Source: Montifringilla adamsi (lineage: Eukaryota > Chordata > Aves > Passeriformes > Passeridae). Taken from it: 64,000 bases of DNA. Made by a program: the position numbers and the translations under genes. The notes beneath the pieces were generated by a model. The model was not told the DNA's origin, ran no database searches, and saw nothing but the letters and a program-made list of their open reading frames with translations. The DNA lies in contig JAGGNK010008670.1 of the NCBI GenBank assembly GCA_017590115.1, positions 1,798,001 to 1,862,000 on the forward strand, in the 5' to 3' direction. Shown in pieces: positions 11,901 through 24,100 of the stretch. Each line of letters starts with the position of its first letter. Position 1 is the first letter of the stretch.

Positions 11901-14900
11901 AGGTAACTGCCAGGCATGTTTTGTTCATTTCTGTAACACAGTTATTTAGGACACGATCCACATTGCTGCAGGAGCAGCTGATCTGTGACAGACTTTACTC
12001 AAAGGAATTATTCCCTGGTCCATCCTTTTAGAGGGATTCTGCTGCCCAAGCTCACCAGCACACATCAAGCAAAGCACAGAATTTCTGGTACTGAAGTGGC
12101 TGAAAATTTAATCCAGGTGCCATCTAACTGCAGGGGAATAAAGCTGAGAACACCCAGGAGCTCAAACTGAGCCTGCACATTCTGCCCAGGATCCTATGGG
12201 AATCAAGCTTGGAGAACTCTCAGCTCATTACGAAATTTCTAGTGTACAGATAAATTAAACAACAGTAAGGTCCAAAGATCCAAGATTTTGTGGAAACAAA
12301 CCCACAGTAATCGTGCCAGCAGAACAATCAGGGGCTGAGGAAAAGCCCAAACTCACTCTGCAGAGTTCTGGGGTCGATGAGGTGGATGGTGCTGGTCACT
12401 CTGATGCACACACAGATCTGGCTCATGTTCCCCAGACTCTGGGCCAGCTTGGGTGACAGACACACAACGTTGTCCTGCAAACCAACACAAACAACTGACA
12501 TTCCCATTTCCTCCATTTTCAACCAAATCTTCTGAAGTACAATTTTAAACTTTGTGGTTTTATTTTTCTAGCCCCAGTAACTTCTGCATTTCCTGTGTGG
12601 ATCCCTCCCTACCCCCCAAACCCTACAATCTCCAAATCCCAACTCTTCCCACAACACCCTAAAGGTGAAGCAGAGGGAAGCTACCTTGCATATGGGAACA
12701 ATTTCCACAGAGAAAGTGCTTTTGTAGTTGTAGACATTACTGTGAATGTCGTGGGAGATCAAACGTTGGGATGATTTGGATCTGTAAAACACGAAAACAG
12801 TTTTCAGGAAACAAGAGACATCACCTGGGACAGGAGATCCTTGGAACAAAGTATCTGCATCACAAATAGAAATATTAAGGAAACAGAGGTAAATTTTACC
12901 ATGGCTAAGTGGAAAATATGGGGCTTTTGTAGAAGGGATTTAGTCTGTTTTGATTACAATACAGATTCCTTACACTTGCACTTAAAAAATTCTTTTAAAA
13001 GGAAGGATTTAAGTCAGTTCCCCAAAGTTCTGAGTGCTCAAGGCAATGGACAGGAGAGCTGTACCTGGATGGAACTGTACACTGAAGGAAGTCCACCATC
13101 TTCTGGGCATGTTGCTTGGAAGAGTAATAGAAATCCAGGCCATCTGAAAAGCAAGGAAACAAATCTATTTCTATTCTATTTTATTAAATATAATTCATGA
13201 GCTTTTCTCTACACAGCTCCCAGCACACACACATGAAAACATCCATCATAAATCCAGGTTATTCTGCCTCCAGACCCACTCACCGTGGATTTCTTTGATT
13301 CTTAGTGTGTTTTGATGGAGCCTGTGCTTCAAAATCAGCTGCTCCAAATAGTAAAAAGTCTTCTTGTGCACAGTCTAAAGCCAAACAAACACAAAAGCAT
13401 CAAGGTTATTTAAGAAGCACCAAGGACAAACCAGGATCTCTGAAGAATAAACATTTATATGAAGAGATCACCTAGAGAAAGAACATCCAAGTAAACAAAA
13501 ATATTTCAGAGTGCCCTACTTATACCAAATTATTGAAAGCTTCCATTTCTCATTTTCTCTCATAACTGGTTGCTAGAGAGATCTATTTCCTTTAAAAAAA
13601 AATCAAATATTTGTCCCACTGTTTCCAAACTGCCTGAAAATACAGGAGGGTATTTAGTTATCCACACATGATCCTCCTGCTAGCATCATTTTAAAGAATG
13701 TTAACACTGGACAGCAGAAAGTTTTTCTAAACTGAGTAAGAAAAAGTTCAATAACCTTGAACACAAAACATGTCCCTGTGGCTAAGTGTGAGTACATTTT
13801 TGTCTGAGAAATCCAGAAAACCACCCAATTCTTTGCCTGATTGCTCTGCCACGATCAAATAAAAATTCAGTTTGCCTCTACCTTCTGCCTGACTTGCACC
13901 ACAGCTTTCCAGAAATCCTTGGCTTCAATCCTGTGACAGTCTTCACACATCTGAGACTGAACAATGTACTCCACCACAAACACCTGCTGCAGAACTGCCC
14001 CATTTATCACCTGCAAAACCAAAGTGTTCAAGGTTTAAGCTCTGTTTGGGTCACAAATAACTGCAGTATTTTCTCATCTTTACTGGAACAGACAATAACT
14101 TTCTTCATTCTGATGAATGGCACTTTAATGACAAAATTTAGGCAGGGTGAAATCTAACCATAAGAAAAATAATAATTTTAAAATTCCTGTTGTTTGCCAC
14201 GAAAGCTTTTTAAAAGCCAAAGGGAGAAGGTTTTGCTCCAGTTACCTCTTTCTGAACAGTCAATTTGAGCTTGAGCCTCTTGGAATGTGGTTCTGTCCAA
14301 ATGAATCCTGCATCAATCAGCCGGACCTGCCCGTGGGGAAGCACAAGAGCTCAGTAAAACCAAGCCTGACTCCACAAACACAAACAGTCTATAGTGAAGA
14401 AGTAAATCTTAATTAAAAATATATATATTAATATCCTAAATCCATTTAGTAGTGCTTAGCTAGAACATGGAGGATGACTGACATAAAATCAAGATGCTCA
14501 ATCTCAGGTCCTTCCCTTTAACAATATTCTGAACCTAAGGGATGCTTTATCCAACTGAAACATGTGAATTTGAGTTAATCTATACACAGACCTCTGCAAC
14601 CCTTTTTCATATAATCATAAGCCAGTGAGAACAAATATTGCATAAATAATTTCTCAAATGTGCAAAAACTTCTGAAATTAAGTACATTAAAACCACATCA
14701 GCTTCCCTCAGTTTATTCTGCTCAGCTCCCACCTCTACAGCAACAATTGTGGCCAGGCTGTGAAATCCCAGCAGGATCAGCTTCTCACCTTGCTCAGGGA
14801 AGCTTTGATTTTCTTCAGACACAAAGCCAGGAGCTCTCTCGATTCCAGGGCACACTGGATCCAGGTTCCTGGAGGCTGGAGGTACCTGGGATGCAGGGAG

Positions 14901-15684
14901 CATTTTACAGCAAGTTAAAGCTGCTTGAGCACCTTAAATCACTCCAAGGATGAGCAGCTACTTCCAGAGCTTTCAGTTGAGTAACACCAATGCAGCTACA
15001 ACTTTTAGAATCAGAGAAAATCATGGCAAGGTGGCTAAGGGGACTGGGTTCATTCCCCAAGCACTGCCCAAGCCACCACTAAACCACGTCCCCAAATGTC
15101 ACATCCACAGGGCTTTTTAACCCCTCCAGGGATGGGATCTTCACCAATGCCCTGGGCAGCTGTGCCAGGCTGGACATCCCTTTCCATGAAGAATTGTTCC
15201 CAATATCCAAACTAACCCTTCCCTGGCTGTCCCCTCCTGTCAGGAGTTGTGCAGAGCCAGAAGGTTCCTCCTCAGCGTCCTCTTCTCCAGGATGAGCCCC
15301 CCCAGCTCCTCCTCACCAAACCTGTACGCTTTTGCCTCCCTAAACCCTGAGACTGATGCATTCTAAGTGCACTCCGAGGGCATTTTGCTGCCAAGCCCAG
15401 CGATTTCGCGGCTCCTCACCTCTCGCACTGCTTGCAGAAGTGCACCGTGCCCTGCTTGGGGATGCCCTCGGTGATGTCCACCTGGGCCCGCAGGCAGCCC
15501 ACGCACATGTTGGCCGGGTTGGGCGGGATGGGGACACCGCACTGGCAGCACAGGCTGGGACACAGGGACAGAGAGAAGCGCAGTTAGTCATGGTCACGGT
15601 CACAGCCCCCGGGAACCCCGGTCCCCCCGCCACCGCTCACATGTGTCCCTGCGCCGGGGCCGCGGGGGCCGGCAGGTACTCCAT
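8925..15684 (-). CDS. NMD3: 60S ribosomal export protein NMD3, 15 coding exons, 504 aa
   Basis: NMD3 is the CRM1/XPO1 adaptor that carries nascent 60S subunits out of the nucleus. Coding exons in transcript order: 15641-15684, 15420-15554, 14789-14885, 14246-14326, 13882-14010, 13284-13374, 13065-13143, 12685-12781, 12357-12474, 11698-11843, 11065-11177, 10369-10441, 9800-9906, 9475-9545, 8925-9058. They sum to 1515 nt in one frame, 504 residues plus stop, against 503 in human as I recall. Zinc-binding cysteine pairs lie at about 17/20, 32/35, 55/58 and 141/144. A basic nuclear-localisation stretch containing RRQRRRNWK lies at about 405-424. The acidic C-terminus ends in the leucine-rich export segment ISLAEMLEDLHI. 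All introns are GT-AG; the donor after 11065 is a weak GTCTGT. The start ATG sits in a CpG island. Orthology is clear along the whole length. Confidence 0.98.
15035..15320 (-). mobile_element. CR1 LINE fragment in NMD3 intron 2
   Basis: The plus strand shows the reverse complement of CR1: CCACTAAACC, TCCCCAAATGTCACATCCAC, CCCTCCAGGGATGGG, CTTTCCATGAAGAATTGTTCC, ending in the TCTTCTCCAGGATGAGCCCC block. It lies between NMD3 coding exons 2 and 3 in the same orientation as the gene. Confidence 0.75.
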
Positions 15685-16150
15685 GGCTGCGGAACACGCG
15701 GCGCTTTCCGGCCGGCAGAGGAAGGGGAGGAGACGGCGGGGCCAGCCCAGCCCGGCCCGGAGAGGGTGGAGCGAGGGGGACGCGGAGAGGCAGGCGGGAA
15801 CCGTGAGGGAACGCGGAGTGGGCTGGGAGGGAGCAGCGGGGAAGAAGGCGGGAACCGTGAGGGTGCTGTGGAGGGTGCCCTGAGGGAGCCCGGAAAGGGC
15901 CGTGAGGGGCCATGGAGAGGCGGGGGAAGCGGTGAGGGAGCCGTGAGGGGATCATGGCGGAACCGTGAGGGAGCGTGGAAAGGGCTGTTAGGGGGCCGTG
16001 GAGAGGCGGGCGGGAGCTCAGAGGGAACTGTGAGGGGGCCGTGATGGAGGGGCCACGGAGAAGCGGGAGGGAACCGTGAGGGAGCCATGGAGGAGCCCTG
16101 AGGGAGCCCGGAAAGGGCTGTGGGGGAACCATGGAGTGGGCGGGCACCGT
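15400..16150 (-). promoter_or_regulatory. CpG island, NMD3 promoter
   Basis: GC- and CpG-rich DNA surrounds the NMD3 start codon (15684) and extends about 450 bp upstream. The position over the first coding exon is what is expected of a housekeeping-gene promoter. No TATA box is evident. Confidence 0.7.
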
Positions 16151-16155
16151 GAGGG
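15780..16155. repeat. GC-rich degenerate minisatellite upstream of NMD3
   Basis: Irregular units built on GGGAACCGTGAGGGAGC, CCCGGAAAGGGC and GGCCATGGAGAGGCGGG repeat across about 375 bp directly upstream of the NMD3 first exon. They create long open frames on both strands through lack of A/T-rich stops; those frames are not taken as genes. Confidence 0.8.
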
Positions 16156-16284
16156 ACGTACGCTGTTACAATTCATTATTTAGGAATTAAATTATATTTT
16201 CATTTACAAGGAGAAGCCTGTACTGTCCGTTCGCTTTGTATTCCATTTGGGATGAACCATAAGCACCCTGTGGAAAGGAGGAGA

Positions 16285-16345
16285 ATTAAAAGACCTTTAA
16301 GGTCGTTTCCAACCCAGAGCATTCTGTCATTTGATGATTCTGTGA
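16285..16345 (+). mobile_element. CR1 3'-end remnant
   Basis: The motif AGACCTTTAAGGTCGTTTCC, then AACCCAGAGCATTCTGTC and GATGATTCTGTGA matches the last bases of a CR1 element, including degenerate terminal ATTCTGTGA repeats. Confidence 0.55.
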
Positions 16346-19229
16346 CACCAAGGTTTGTTTGTGGATCAGCATTTGTTTCCTGCAGGTTATGCTGGAGAAA
16401 AATAAAGCTGAATTGCATCAACACGTTGTGTGGGATTTATTTAATGTGGTAACATCCTGATGGAAATGAAGAGTTCTTTCACTCGAGGACTGAAAATCAC
16501 AGCTTGTCAAGCTGTCTGCCATGTTTATAATTTTTTGGCACATTTTTCTTTAGTGTGCTGCTTGTGTTCACACAGTTACTTCTCCTCCTTTGAAATTGAG
16601 TTTCTTTGCAGACCTCTCTAGAGACTCACTATGGACCATATTATTAAAACAATGAAAAAAAAAACCCCACAATAAAAACCCAAATGTTTCTCTGCTCTGA
16701 AGTTTTGTTTCAGAACCTCTGCTACACAGCGGGTGTTACATAGTTTTTACGTTGAAGCTCTGATGAAACACTCGATCTTTGATTTAGGAAATAAAACACT
16801 TCCAGGCTGGCATTTGGAGAGTGGCGTTGGGAGAGGGGTAGGACAAAGCCTGTCCTTTGTGGAAGCCACATCTTTGAAGTCACTGGGAGGAGAACTGAAT
16901 CCTGATAGTGCTGGAAAAGTTTCAGTTGCAGATTTATTTTCAGCTGCAGATTTATTTTCTCCACCTAATTTTGGTGCTAATACACCAAATCCCACCCCAG
17001 CTCAAGGCACAGCCTCTGTGAATATCAAAACTGGGTTCTTTGTAGTCATCAAGGTACTTTGTGTTGTCTCTGCAAGCTCTGGCTATCCTCTGGCTTCCAT
17101 GGAAAATTTGTATTTTAAACTGTGTTACAAACACTTCTGAAGGATTTTAGATTTTTGCACAAAATGAGGTAAAAAGCTGCCTGAATCTCACCCCTAGTGA
17201 AAGCCATATCAGTTTGTACTGATTTCTTACGTGTTTTTCAGTGAGTATTAAATGTTATATTGATTTTATATAGGCTTTTTCTGCCTCTACTGCCATATTC
17301 TTTCACAGGATCTGTGCCATAGGCAAGGACACCGAGCACACAAACATATTTAAATATATGTTAAATTTAAAAATTTCGCACTATTTAAAACCAGGTTTCA
17401 ATATAGATTTACTCTCAGGCTTTTTTTGCAGGTGGCTGGGCCCTCGAGAAGTCCCTGTAGGTGTTTTTGGGAAAGCTCAAGTGCCAAGGCCAGAAAAACC
17501 AGGAGACTTTGTGCCAGTGACAACAGCTCCCAGCAGCTTCATTTTCAGTAGGAATGTCCAACAGGATGGTAAATTCCCGGGGAATATCCCTGTGGTTAAT
17601 TGAACAGACACCTGAGGTCACTATTCCCTCACATTCACTGCGTCCAGGAAAGGAGGTGCTCCAGCAGCTCCTGGACCTCTCCTCCTGAGGAGCTGCTCTG
17701 ACCTTCCCAAGGAGGGTTTGTTCTGGGCTGCTGCTTTCATTGCCTGCGCTCATTTCAGTATAAAACTCCAGGAATTTAAGAACAGAACCAAAAAGTGTTT
17801 TACACTTATTTTTTCCTATTCAGTCCCATATAAATTGGGGATTCAGAGCAGTGTGCACAGCACCTCCACGTCACAATAAAAACATCCTCCTTTAACTGTA
17901 GGATTTTAGGAACAGCGTCCAGATGGAAGCATGGGAAGGGCCGTGCAATAACAATAAATCACCCTTCTGATCTTTACTGGTGCCCAATTTAGTTTTGAGG
18001 AGGATCCTGGAGACACTCAGTCTGTATTTCTTTACAAATCTATTCTAGAATTCTTTACAAATCTATTTCTCACAAGTGTTCACACATTCCCAACAATTTT
18101 GCTCCTCTTCCTATTGCAGGAAGCCACGATTTAGAGAAATGGAGCATTTTCCATTCCGACAACAGAGAAATTTCCAGGATTCAGAAAGGGGAATTAACAA
18201 CAGAGGAGTCACCAGGATTCAGGAGAGGGGAATTAACAACAGAGGAGTCACCAGGATTCAGAGAGGGGAATTAAAGGCAGGGCTTTTTACAGGAGCTGTT
18301 TCAGCTCCCAGTGCCACCAGAGACATTCTTGGGCAGGAACAGATTGTGCCTGGCCTGGTGTGGGCAACTCCCAGATTTATTCCAAGCCAGGATCCAGCTC
18401 CCAGTTTGTAATCAGACATCTCCAAGTGGTCTATTCTTTTGGAAAGCAGGAATCTCCTTGATTTTCGTCGTGGATTGCAGCTGGGAAGTTGCAAACTGGT
18501 AATTTCAGCAAGGGCTGCTACATCAGCGTGTCCTCTGTGGTCTGAACGGGAGGAATAACATTCCCTGATTCCACTGGGACACAGCACTTCCAGGGGCTGC
18601 TTGCTGTGTGTTCACCTGCAATAAACTAAATTTACTGGGATAATGCTCCAGTTATTTTCCAGTTCTTGCCTATTTCTTCAGTTCTTGTGAGGAATCCAAT
18701 TAGCAATCCAATTTACAGTGCGAGCCACGAGCATTATCACTGCTGAACTTCAAGGCAGGAACAAAAGGAGCCAGAAGAGCTCCTTTAAAATAGCTTTGTG
18801 ACAGGGATGGGGATATTGTGACATTCCACTCTCAGCTGATGGTGGTGAAACTGTGTTGCATCACCAGCTTTAATGAGCGTTGTCACAGCACAAATACCTG
18901 TGGGTTGGCTTTCTTTTCATGTGTGTGTGAAACTTGCACGTCAAACACGTTGGATGCAGTTCAGGGATACCTCTGGAAGTGCTGCCCTGTGCCAGAGAGG
19001 GGATAACTCCCAGCCCTGCTGAGGCAGCTGGGAATAGCTGGATGCTCAGAGGCAGAGCTGCTGGCTTTGTGCAGTCAGGGGAATAAACAGCACCCTCTGC
19101 TTCCTAAATCCCTGGAACCTTTTAAAAACTCCTGCTGTGCCTGTTGTAGGCTTACAAGCAGCGGGATTTTCCTTTGTAGCCTTTTAAAACCAAAATAGCC
19201 CAAGCTGTATTGAGCTGCTCAAACAAGGA
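16346..19229. other. Intergenic, no gene recognised
   Basis: Unique-looking sequence upstream of NMD3. Only a short tandem repeat at 18171-18273 was noted. Open frames at 16.7-17.1 and 17.4-17.75 kb show no recognisable domain. Confidence 0.5.
18171..18273 (+). repeat. Short tandem repeat, ~40-bp unit x 2.5
   Basis: CCAGGATTCAG, then GGGGAATTAACAACAGAGGA and GTCA is repeated twice almost exactly, with a partial third unit ending GGGGAATTAA. Confidence 0.85.
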
Positions 19230-19488
19230 GACATCCCAGATTAATGAAAGTAGGTTTAGATTAGATATGAAGTTGTTCCCTGTGATGCCCTGGCACAGGG
19301 TGCCCAGAGCAGCTGGGGCTGCCCCTGGATTCCTGGCAGTGCCCAAGGCCAGGCTGGACACTGGGGCTGGGAGCACCCTGTGAGAATGGAAGATGTCCCT
19401 GCCCATGGCAGGGGGTAGGGTGGAATGGGATTTAATTTCCCTTCCAACCCAAACCATTCTGGGATTCTGGGATTCTGTGAAATTGTGA
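19230..19488 (+). mobile_element. CR1 LINE 3' end, sense orientation
   Basis: CTGGCACAGGGTGCCCAGAG, AAGGCCAGGCTGGACACTGG and CTGCCCATGGCAGGGGG lead to TTCCAACCCAAACCATTCTG and repeated GGGATTCT octamers. This is a typical complete avian CR1 terminus. Confidence 0.85.
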
Positions 19489-19804
19489 TCACTCAAACAT
19501 CATGGCTTATCCTTCCTTGGTAACCACGGACAGCCACGGCAAAGGTTTCACTTTAAGGCAAAGCATGGACAGGAGCCAGGAGGTGTTGCTTTAGTCCTGG
19601 TGTGTTTGTTACCAGGCTGCACTAGGCATGAACCCAGACTAAGAAATAATTGTTTTGAAAAGATAAATATTTGCTCATCAGAACACAAGAGGGACCTGAG
19701 GATAATTGTACAGGAGCTGTTTGCTTTCCACTTGCCTTTGGTAATCTTCCGTGTGCCAGCTAGAACATCTCATCCCATTAAAGGAATCCTGGTGAGAGGT
19801 GGGG

Positions 19805-20048
19805 TGAGCTGAGAGCTGCTGGGAGAGGACAAGAGTGGACATCAGGAGAGGTTCAAGTTGGATATCAGGAAGAAGTCCTTCACTGAAGGAGTGGTCAAGC
19901 ATTGGAATGGACTGCCCAGGGTAGTGGTGGACTCACATCCCTGGAAGTGACAAACAGCACTTTGGGATATGATTTAGTGGGTTAAAGGTTGGACTTGATG
20001 ATCTTGGAGATCTTTTCCAACCGCAATGATTCTGTAATTCTATGATTA
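19805..20048 (+). mobile_element. CR1-type LINE 3' end, second subfamily
   Basis: TGGATATCAGGAAGAAGTCC, GGACTGCCCAGGGTAGTGG, GGTTGGACTTGATGATCTTG and TTTTCCAACCGCAATGATTC end in ATTCTATGATT. It is about 320 bp from the previous CR1 and differs from it, so it is a separate insertion. Confidence 0.8.
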
Positions 20049-20904
20049 GGAAAATGAGTGTATTTTTCACTCTGAGCTCTCTGATGAGAGAGCATGAGAA
20101 GGGCGATATGCAGGTAAAAATATTTTGCACGTTATTCCTGCTCAAAAGCTGCACATAAAAATTACGGAGAGAGCTGACATTTCCAGATTCACTTTCCTGA
20201 CTTTCCTTGCCTCACTCTGTCTGGCTGGAGACAAAACCAGGGAAAATGCCAAAAATACAGTTCAGTGAGTGAAGATTGCTTCAACAGTCAGGGAAGGAAC
20301 ACATGGAAAAAGGAGGAGGAGTGGGAGGAGGAGGAGGACGGGGACACTCTGTCCACCCAGGGCTTCACCTGATCACTGGGGCATTTTAGCATTAAGCATT
20401 TTCCCAGTGCCAACCTAAGATGTGCTGAAATAAATGAAATTTGCTAAATGACAATTTACTCCTTCTTCTTAACTATTCATTATTTCTTTTTGCTCGCTCC
20501 AGTCCTCTCTGATGGCATTTGCATGTTACAATTATCCAGGGAGATAAACTCCTCGGGGGGGAGATGTCGCAATTGTCGTGGGATGGATCCTTCCCCACCG
20601 CTCCCACCTCGCTGGCACAGGCACGACACGGAGTGCTGACACATCCCTGGGAAAAGGTGTTTGTGCAGATACTGCTCAGCCAGAACATTGCAAAACCAGG
20701 ACTCGCTGCACGGCCGAGGGAGTGGAAACTTCCCCAGTGCTGCAGCTCATTATTTATTTAGGAGTATCTGCATTTATATGAAAGATGATCCCAGTGATGC
20801 TCGTCCGGCAGTTGAAGATTTTTTGGGGAAAAGAGGCCACGGAGCCAGGGCTGCTGCGAGGGTCTGTTTCAGTGCCCAACTCCTGGCGTGGATGGAGAGG
20901 ATTG

Positions 20905-21125
20905 GAGAGGAATGGTTTGGGCTGGAAGAGACCTTAAAGCCCATCCAGTGCCACTCCTGCCATGGGGACACCTCCCACTGTCCCAGGTTGATCCAAGCCC
21001 TGTCCAGCCTGGCCCTGGACACTTCCAGGGATGGATCAGCCACCCTTTCTCTGGGCACCCTGTGCCAGGGCCTCCCCACCCTTCCAGAAAAGGATTTCTC
21101 CCCAAAATCCAGTTCTGATGCTGAA
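20905..21125 (-). mobile_element. CR1 LINE 3' fragment, antisense
   Basis: AATGGTTTGGGCTGGAAGAG, then ACCTTAAAGCCCATCCAGTG and CCACTGTCCCAGGTTGATCC mark the reverse complement of a CR1 3' end, running on to AGGATTTCTCCCCAAAATCC. A short (TTTTGGTA)n run follows at 21140-21172. Confidence 0.8.
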
Positions 21126-24100
21126 CTGGCTGTGGGGTTCTTTTGGTATTTTGGTATTTTGGTATTTTGGTGGTGAAAATGAAATACATCTGTGATAAGA
21201 AAGAGCTTTTGGATATCAAAACTAGCCAAAATTTGGATACCAATTACCTCAGATTATTGGATAGCTCATGAGGCACCTGTAGCCAGCTGTGGAAGGTTTG
21301 GGGACAGGAAGCACTTGGAATTTTTTGATGTGTCTCCACACCATGCCTGAGGCAGCACGGACTGCTGGCTGTAGGTACCCACACCTCAGTACCAGTCTGA
21401 TTCCACTTGATTTCACCTTTAATTTTCACATGGGGAGAAATATTGGAAAGGGAAATCAAAAAATGTGTGGAGAAAACTTCTTGGGATGTATTACTTACCT
21501 GGAGTGAAATACCAGACGTGTCCCAAACTTCCCCTGAGCGAGGAACCATCGTGTCCAGAGCTGGACGTGCCGAATTAGTTTACAGCATCTTTTTTTGAGC
21601 TGTTCCTTTATAAATCACTCAATCTCTGTGCATTTGGCAGATAATTACTGCCTCAGTGAGGCTTCTCTCTTGTGCAATTTGTGGCTGTGGGAAATGCAAG
21701 GAGCTGTGGAAGCCCTTTCCTCTGCCAGCCCCATGGGTGAGGCGGTTGCTCCCCATCTTTAATTAGGCTGCTGCAATCCCATCCCAGCCCTTTCCATGCC
21801 AGCTGCTTTATCCTGAGCCTGGCTTCACTTGTTTCATGTCAAATTCCCCATGATGAACATTTTACCTGCATTTTCTCCCCGTTCTTTTTTTTTTAAGTGC
21901 CTAAAGCTCCTAAAAATTCACAGAGTGTAACTCATCCTTGAGTATGACCTTGAAATAAAGAGATATTTCTGATTTGCTCCATGATTACAAAGCAAAGATA
22001 GGAACTGCCAGAGAAAATAACGGGAACAGCAGCCTGGCTGCCAATGGCTCTATTCCTGACCCTGCCACAATTTCCTCCCTCTTTGCTCAGTCATTGTAAG
22101 AAAAGCAGAATCTGTTTTTTTGGTTTTTTTTTAATATGCATTTGCCAGATTTACCCTATTTTATGTCACGTGGATATTTGCCCTCTCCTTTTTGTCCTTT
22201 TTCCTGATTTTTTCCTCTTGCCTGAGCATATTCCAGCACTGAGATTCTTATTTTGATGCAGAGGGTGCATGGTTTTAATATCACTTTTAAACCCAGACTA
22301 ATGTTTGTTGGTAATTGAGGAGGGCTCTAACTTACATCAGGCCACATAAAACAATTTCCATAGCCTATTTTGAGCTTGGACCTCCTTATTCAAATAAATA
22401 GGAGGCCGTGTCTGTCCTGGCTGTACTGAAAGCCCAGGATCAGCAGAGTTTATCAGCTCTTACCTGTCCTGATGGAGCAACTGCTGAAATAAGGGTGGGG
22501 CAGGCAGGGATGATGACAAGTGGGAATTCTCAGAGTTAATTCTGACCTCCACCCGTGAATCAGAGCCTTCCAGCCAGGGAGTTCCCATGGAAGTTGCCTG
22601 GAGATATTCTCAGCATTTGGGCTCCTCAAATTCAGACAAAAGACTGTTTATTGGAAGGAATATGAAGGACAAAGTTGATGGTGCTTTGAAGCAAGGGGTT
22701 TTGTTTGGGTTTTCCTCGCTGGGTGTAAGGACAGAGTCAAGAGGAGCCCATGTCCTTTTTTCTGTTCCTGGTGGAGTTGTGAGACAAGCTCAGGTCCAGC
22801 CTTTGGAGCACGTCAGGAGGCATCAGCCCTCCTTTGTCAGCTCACAAACCCCGAATTCTCAATTTCCTGTGATTATTTTCTCTGATCATTTCATTAGTTT
22901 CAGCTCCTTGATTCCCTTGACTATGACATCTTTGCAGCAGGGCTGCTTTGGGTGGTTTGATGTTGGATCTGAGAATCTGCACTTTGAGTCCAGCTTTGCT
23001 CCTGACCTCCCAGGATTTCAGGATATTCAGCTGTTTTTTGGTGTTTGAGGGAAAAATAACTGAAATTATTTGGGTAGGGGTGAGAGGACAGGGCTGCTTT
23101 TGCTGCGTGAATATTGATCATTGTGTGTGATTAAGAGAAAGTTAATTATTCCACGTTCTGTAATATTTCATTTGCAAATCTGCCTGTTCTGGTTTAATTT
23201 CAGTGCTCAGCCTGGCACGTGGCCACTTGTCCACGTCTGTGCCCTGGGGTGCAGCAATTCATCTGGGAGAATTGTCCCAGTTTTGGCTCTCACTGGTGCT
23301 GCACCACTGTAATTTGCTGTTAGTGTGGTTCTGCTGACTCTCCTGCATTTGCTGGGCTTCTTTTACCATGGCTTAAATACTTGTGTGAATTTTTTTCCCT
23401 AACTTCCAAATAATTAGGGAATTAAATTTAGAATTGGAGCATCCAAAGTCAGAATTTTAGATTATGGCAGAATCACAACGATGAGAAAACCTTAAAAAAA
23501 AGACCAAAAATCAAAAACCAACAACAACAACCAAAAAAAAAAAAAAAAAAAAAAAAAAAACCAAAAAAAAAAAAAAAAAAAAAAAAAGATTATGGCAGAA
23601 TCACAACGATGAGAAAACCTTAAAAAAAATAAAAAGACCAAAAATCAAACAACAACAACAACAACCAAAAAAAAAAAAAAAAAAAAAAAACCAAACTAAA
23701 AACCCCAAAAAACCAACTTGTTTAAGATTTCAAAATTCCATAAGCACAGGAATTTTCCCTGGAATTCTGAGTAAATTGGACACTCAGACGTGCAGGGGCA
23801 CTGGTGGTGATCCTGATCCCTGTTCCCTGAGGAGCAGCACTAAGGAAAAGGTCCTTGGGAAGCTGTTTTTGATAGTTTTGGGTAAAAGCTGCCCGCAGGG
23901 GCCTTGGGAGGAAGGTTCTGGAGGTTCATGGTCTGGTGTGTTGTGGCCCTCAGTAATGGGTTTGGGAGGTGATCCATGAAATTGGCCAGGAAACCTTTAT
24001 GGCAGGATAAATGAGAATTCTGATGAGATGAAATTAAGAAAATGAGTTTTAAACAAGAGGTGTATGGTGCTGGCCAGCTGAGCCCCAACATTTCTCATTC

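Noticed and set aside
15584..16147. Long Pro/Ser/His-rich frames antisense to and upstream of NMD3
   Set aside because: They arise from the GC-rich minisatellite and CpG island; the true NMD3 frame begins at 15684.
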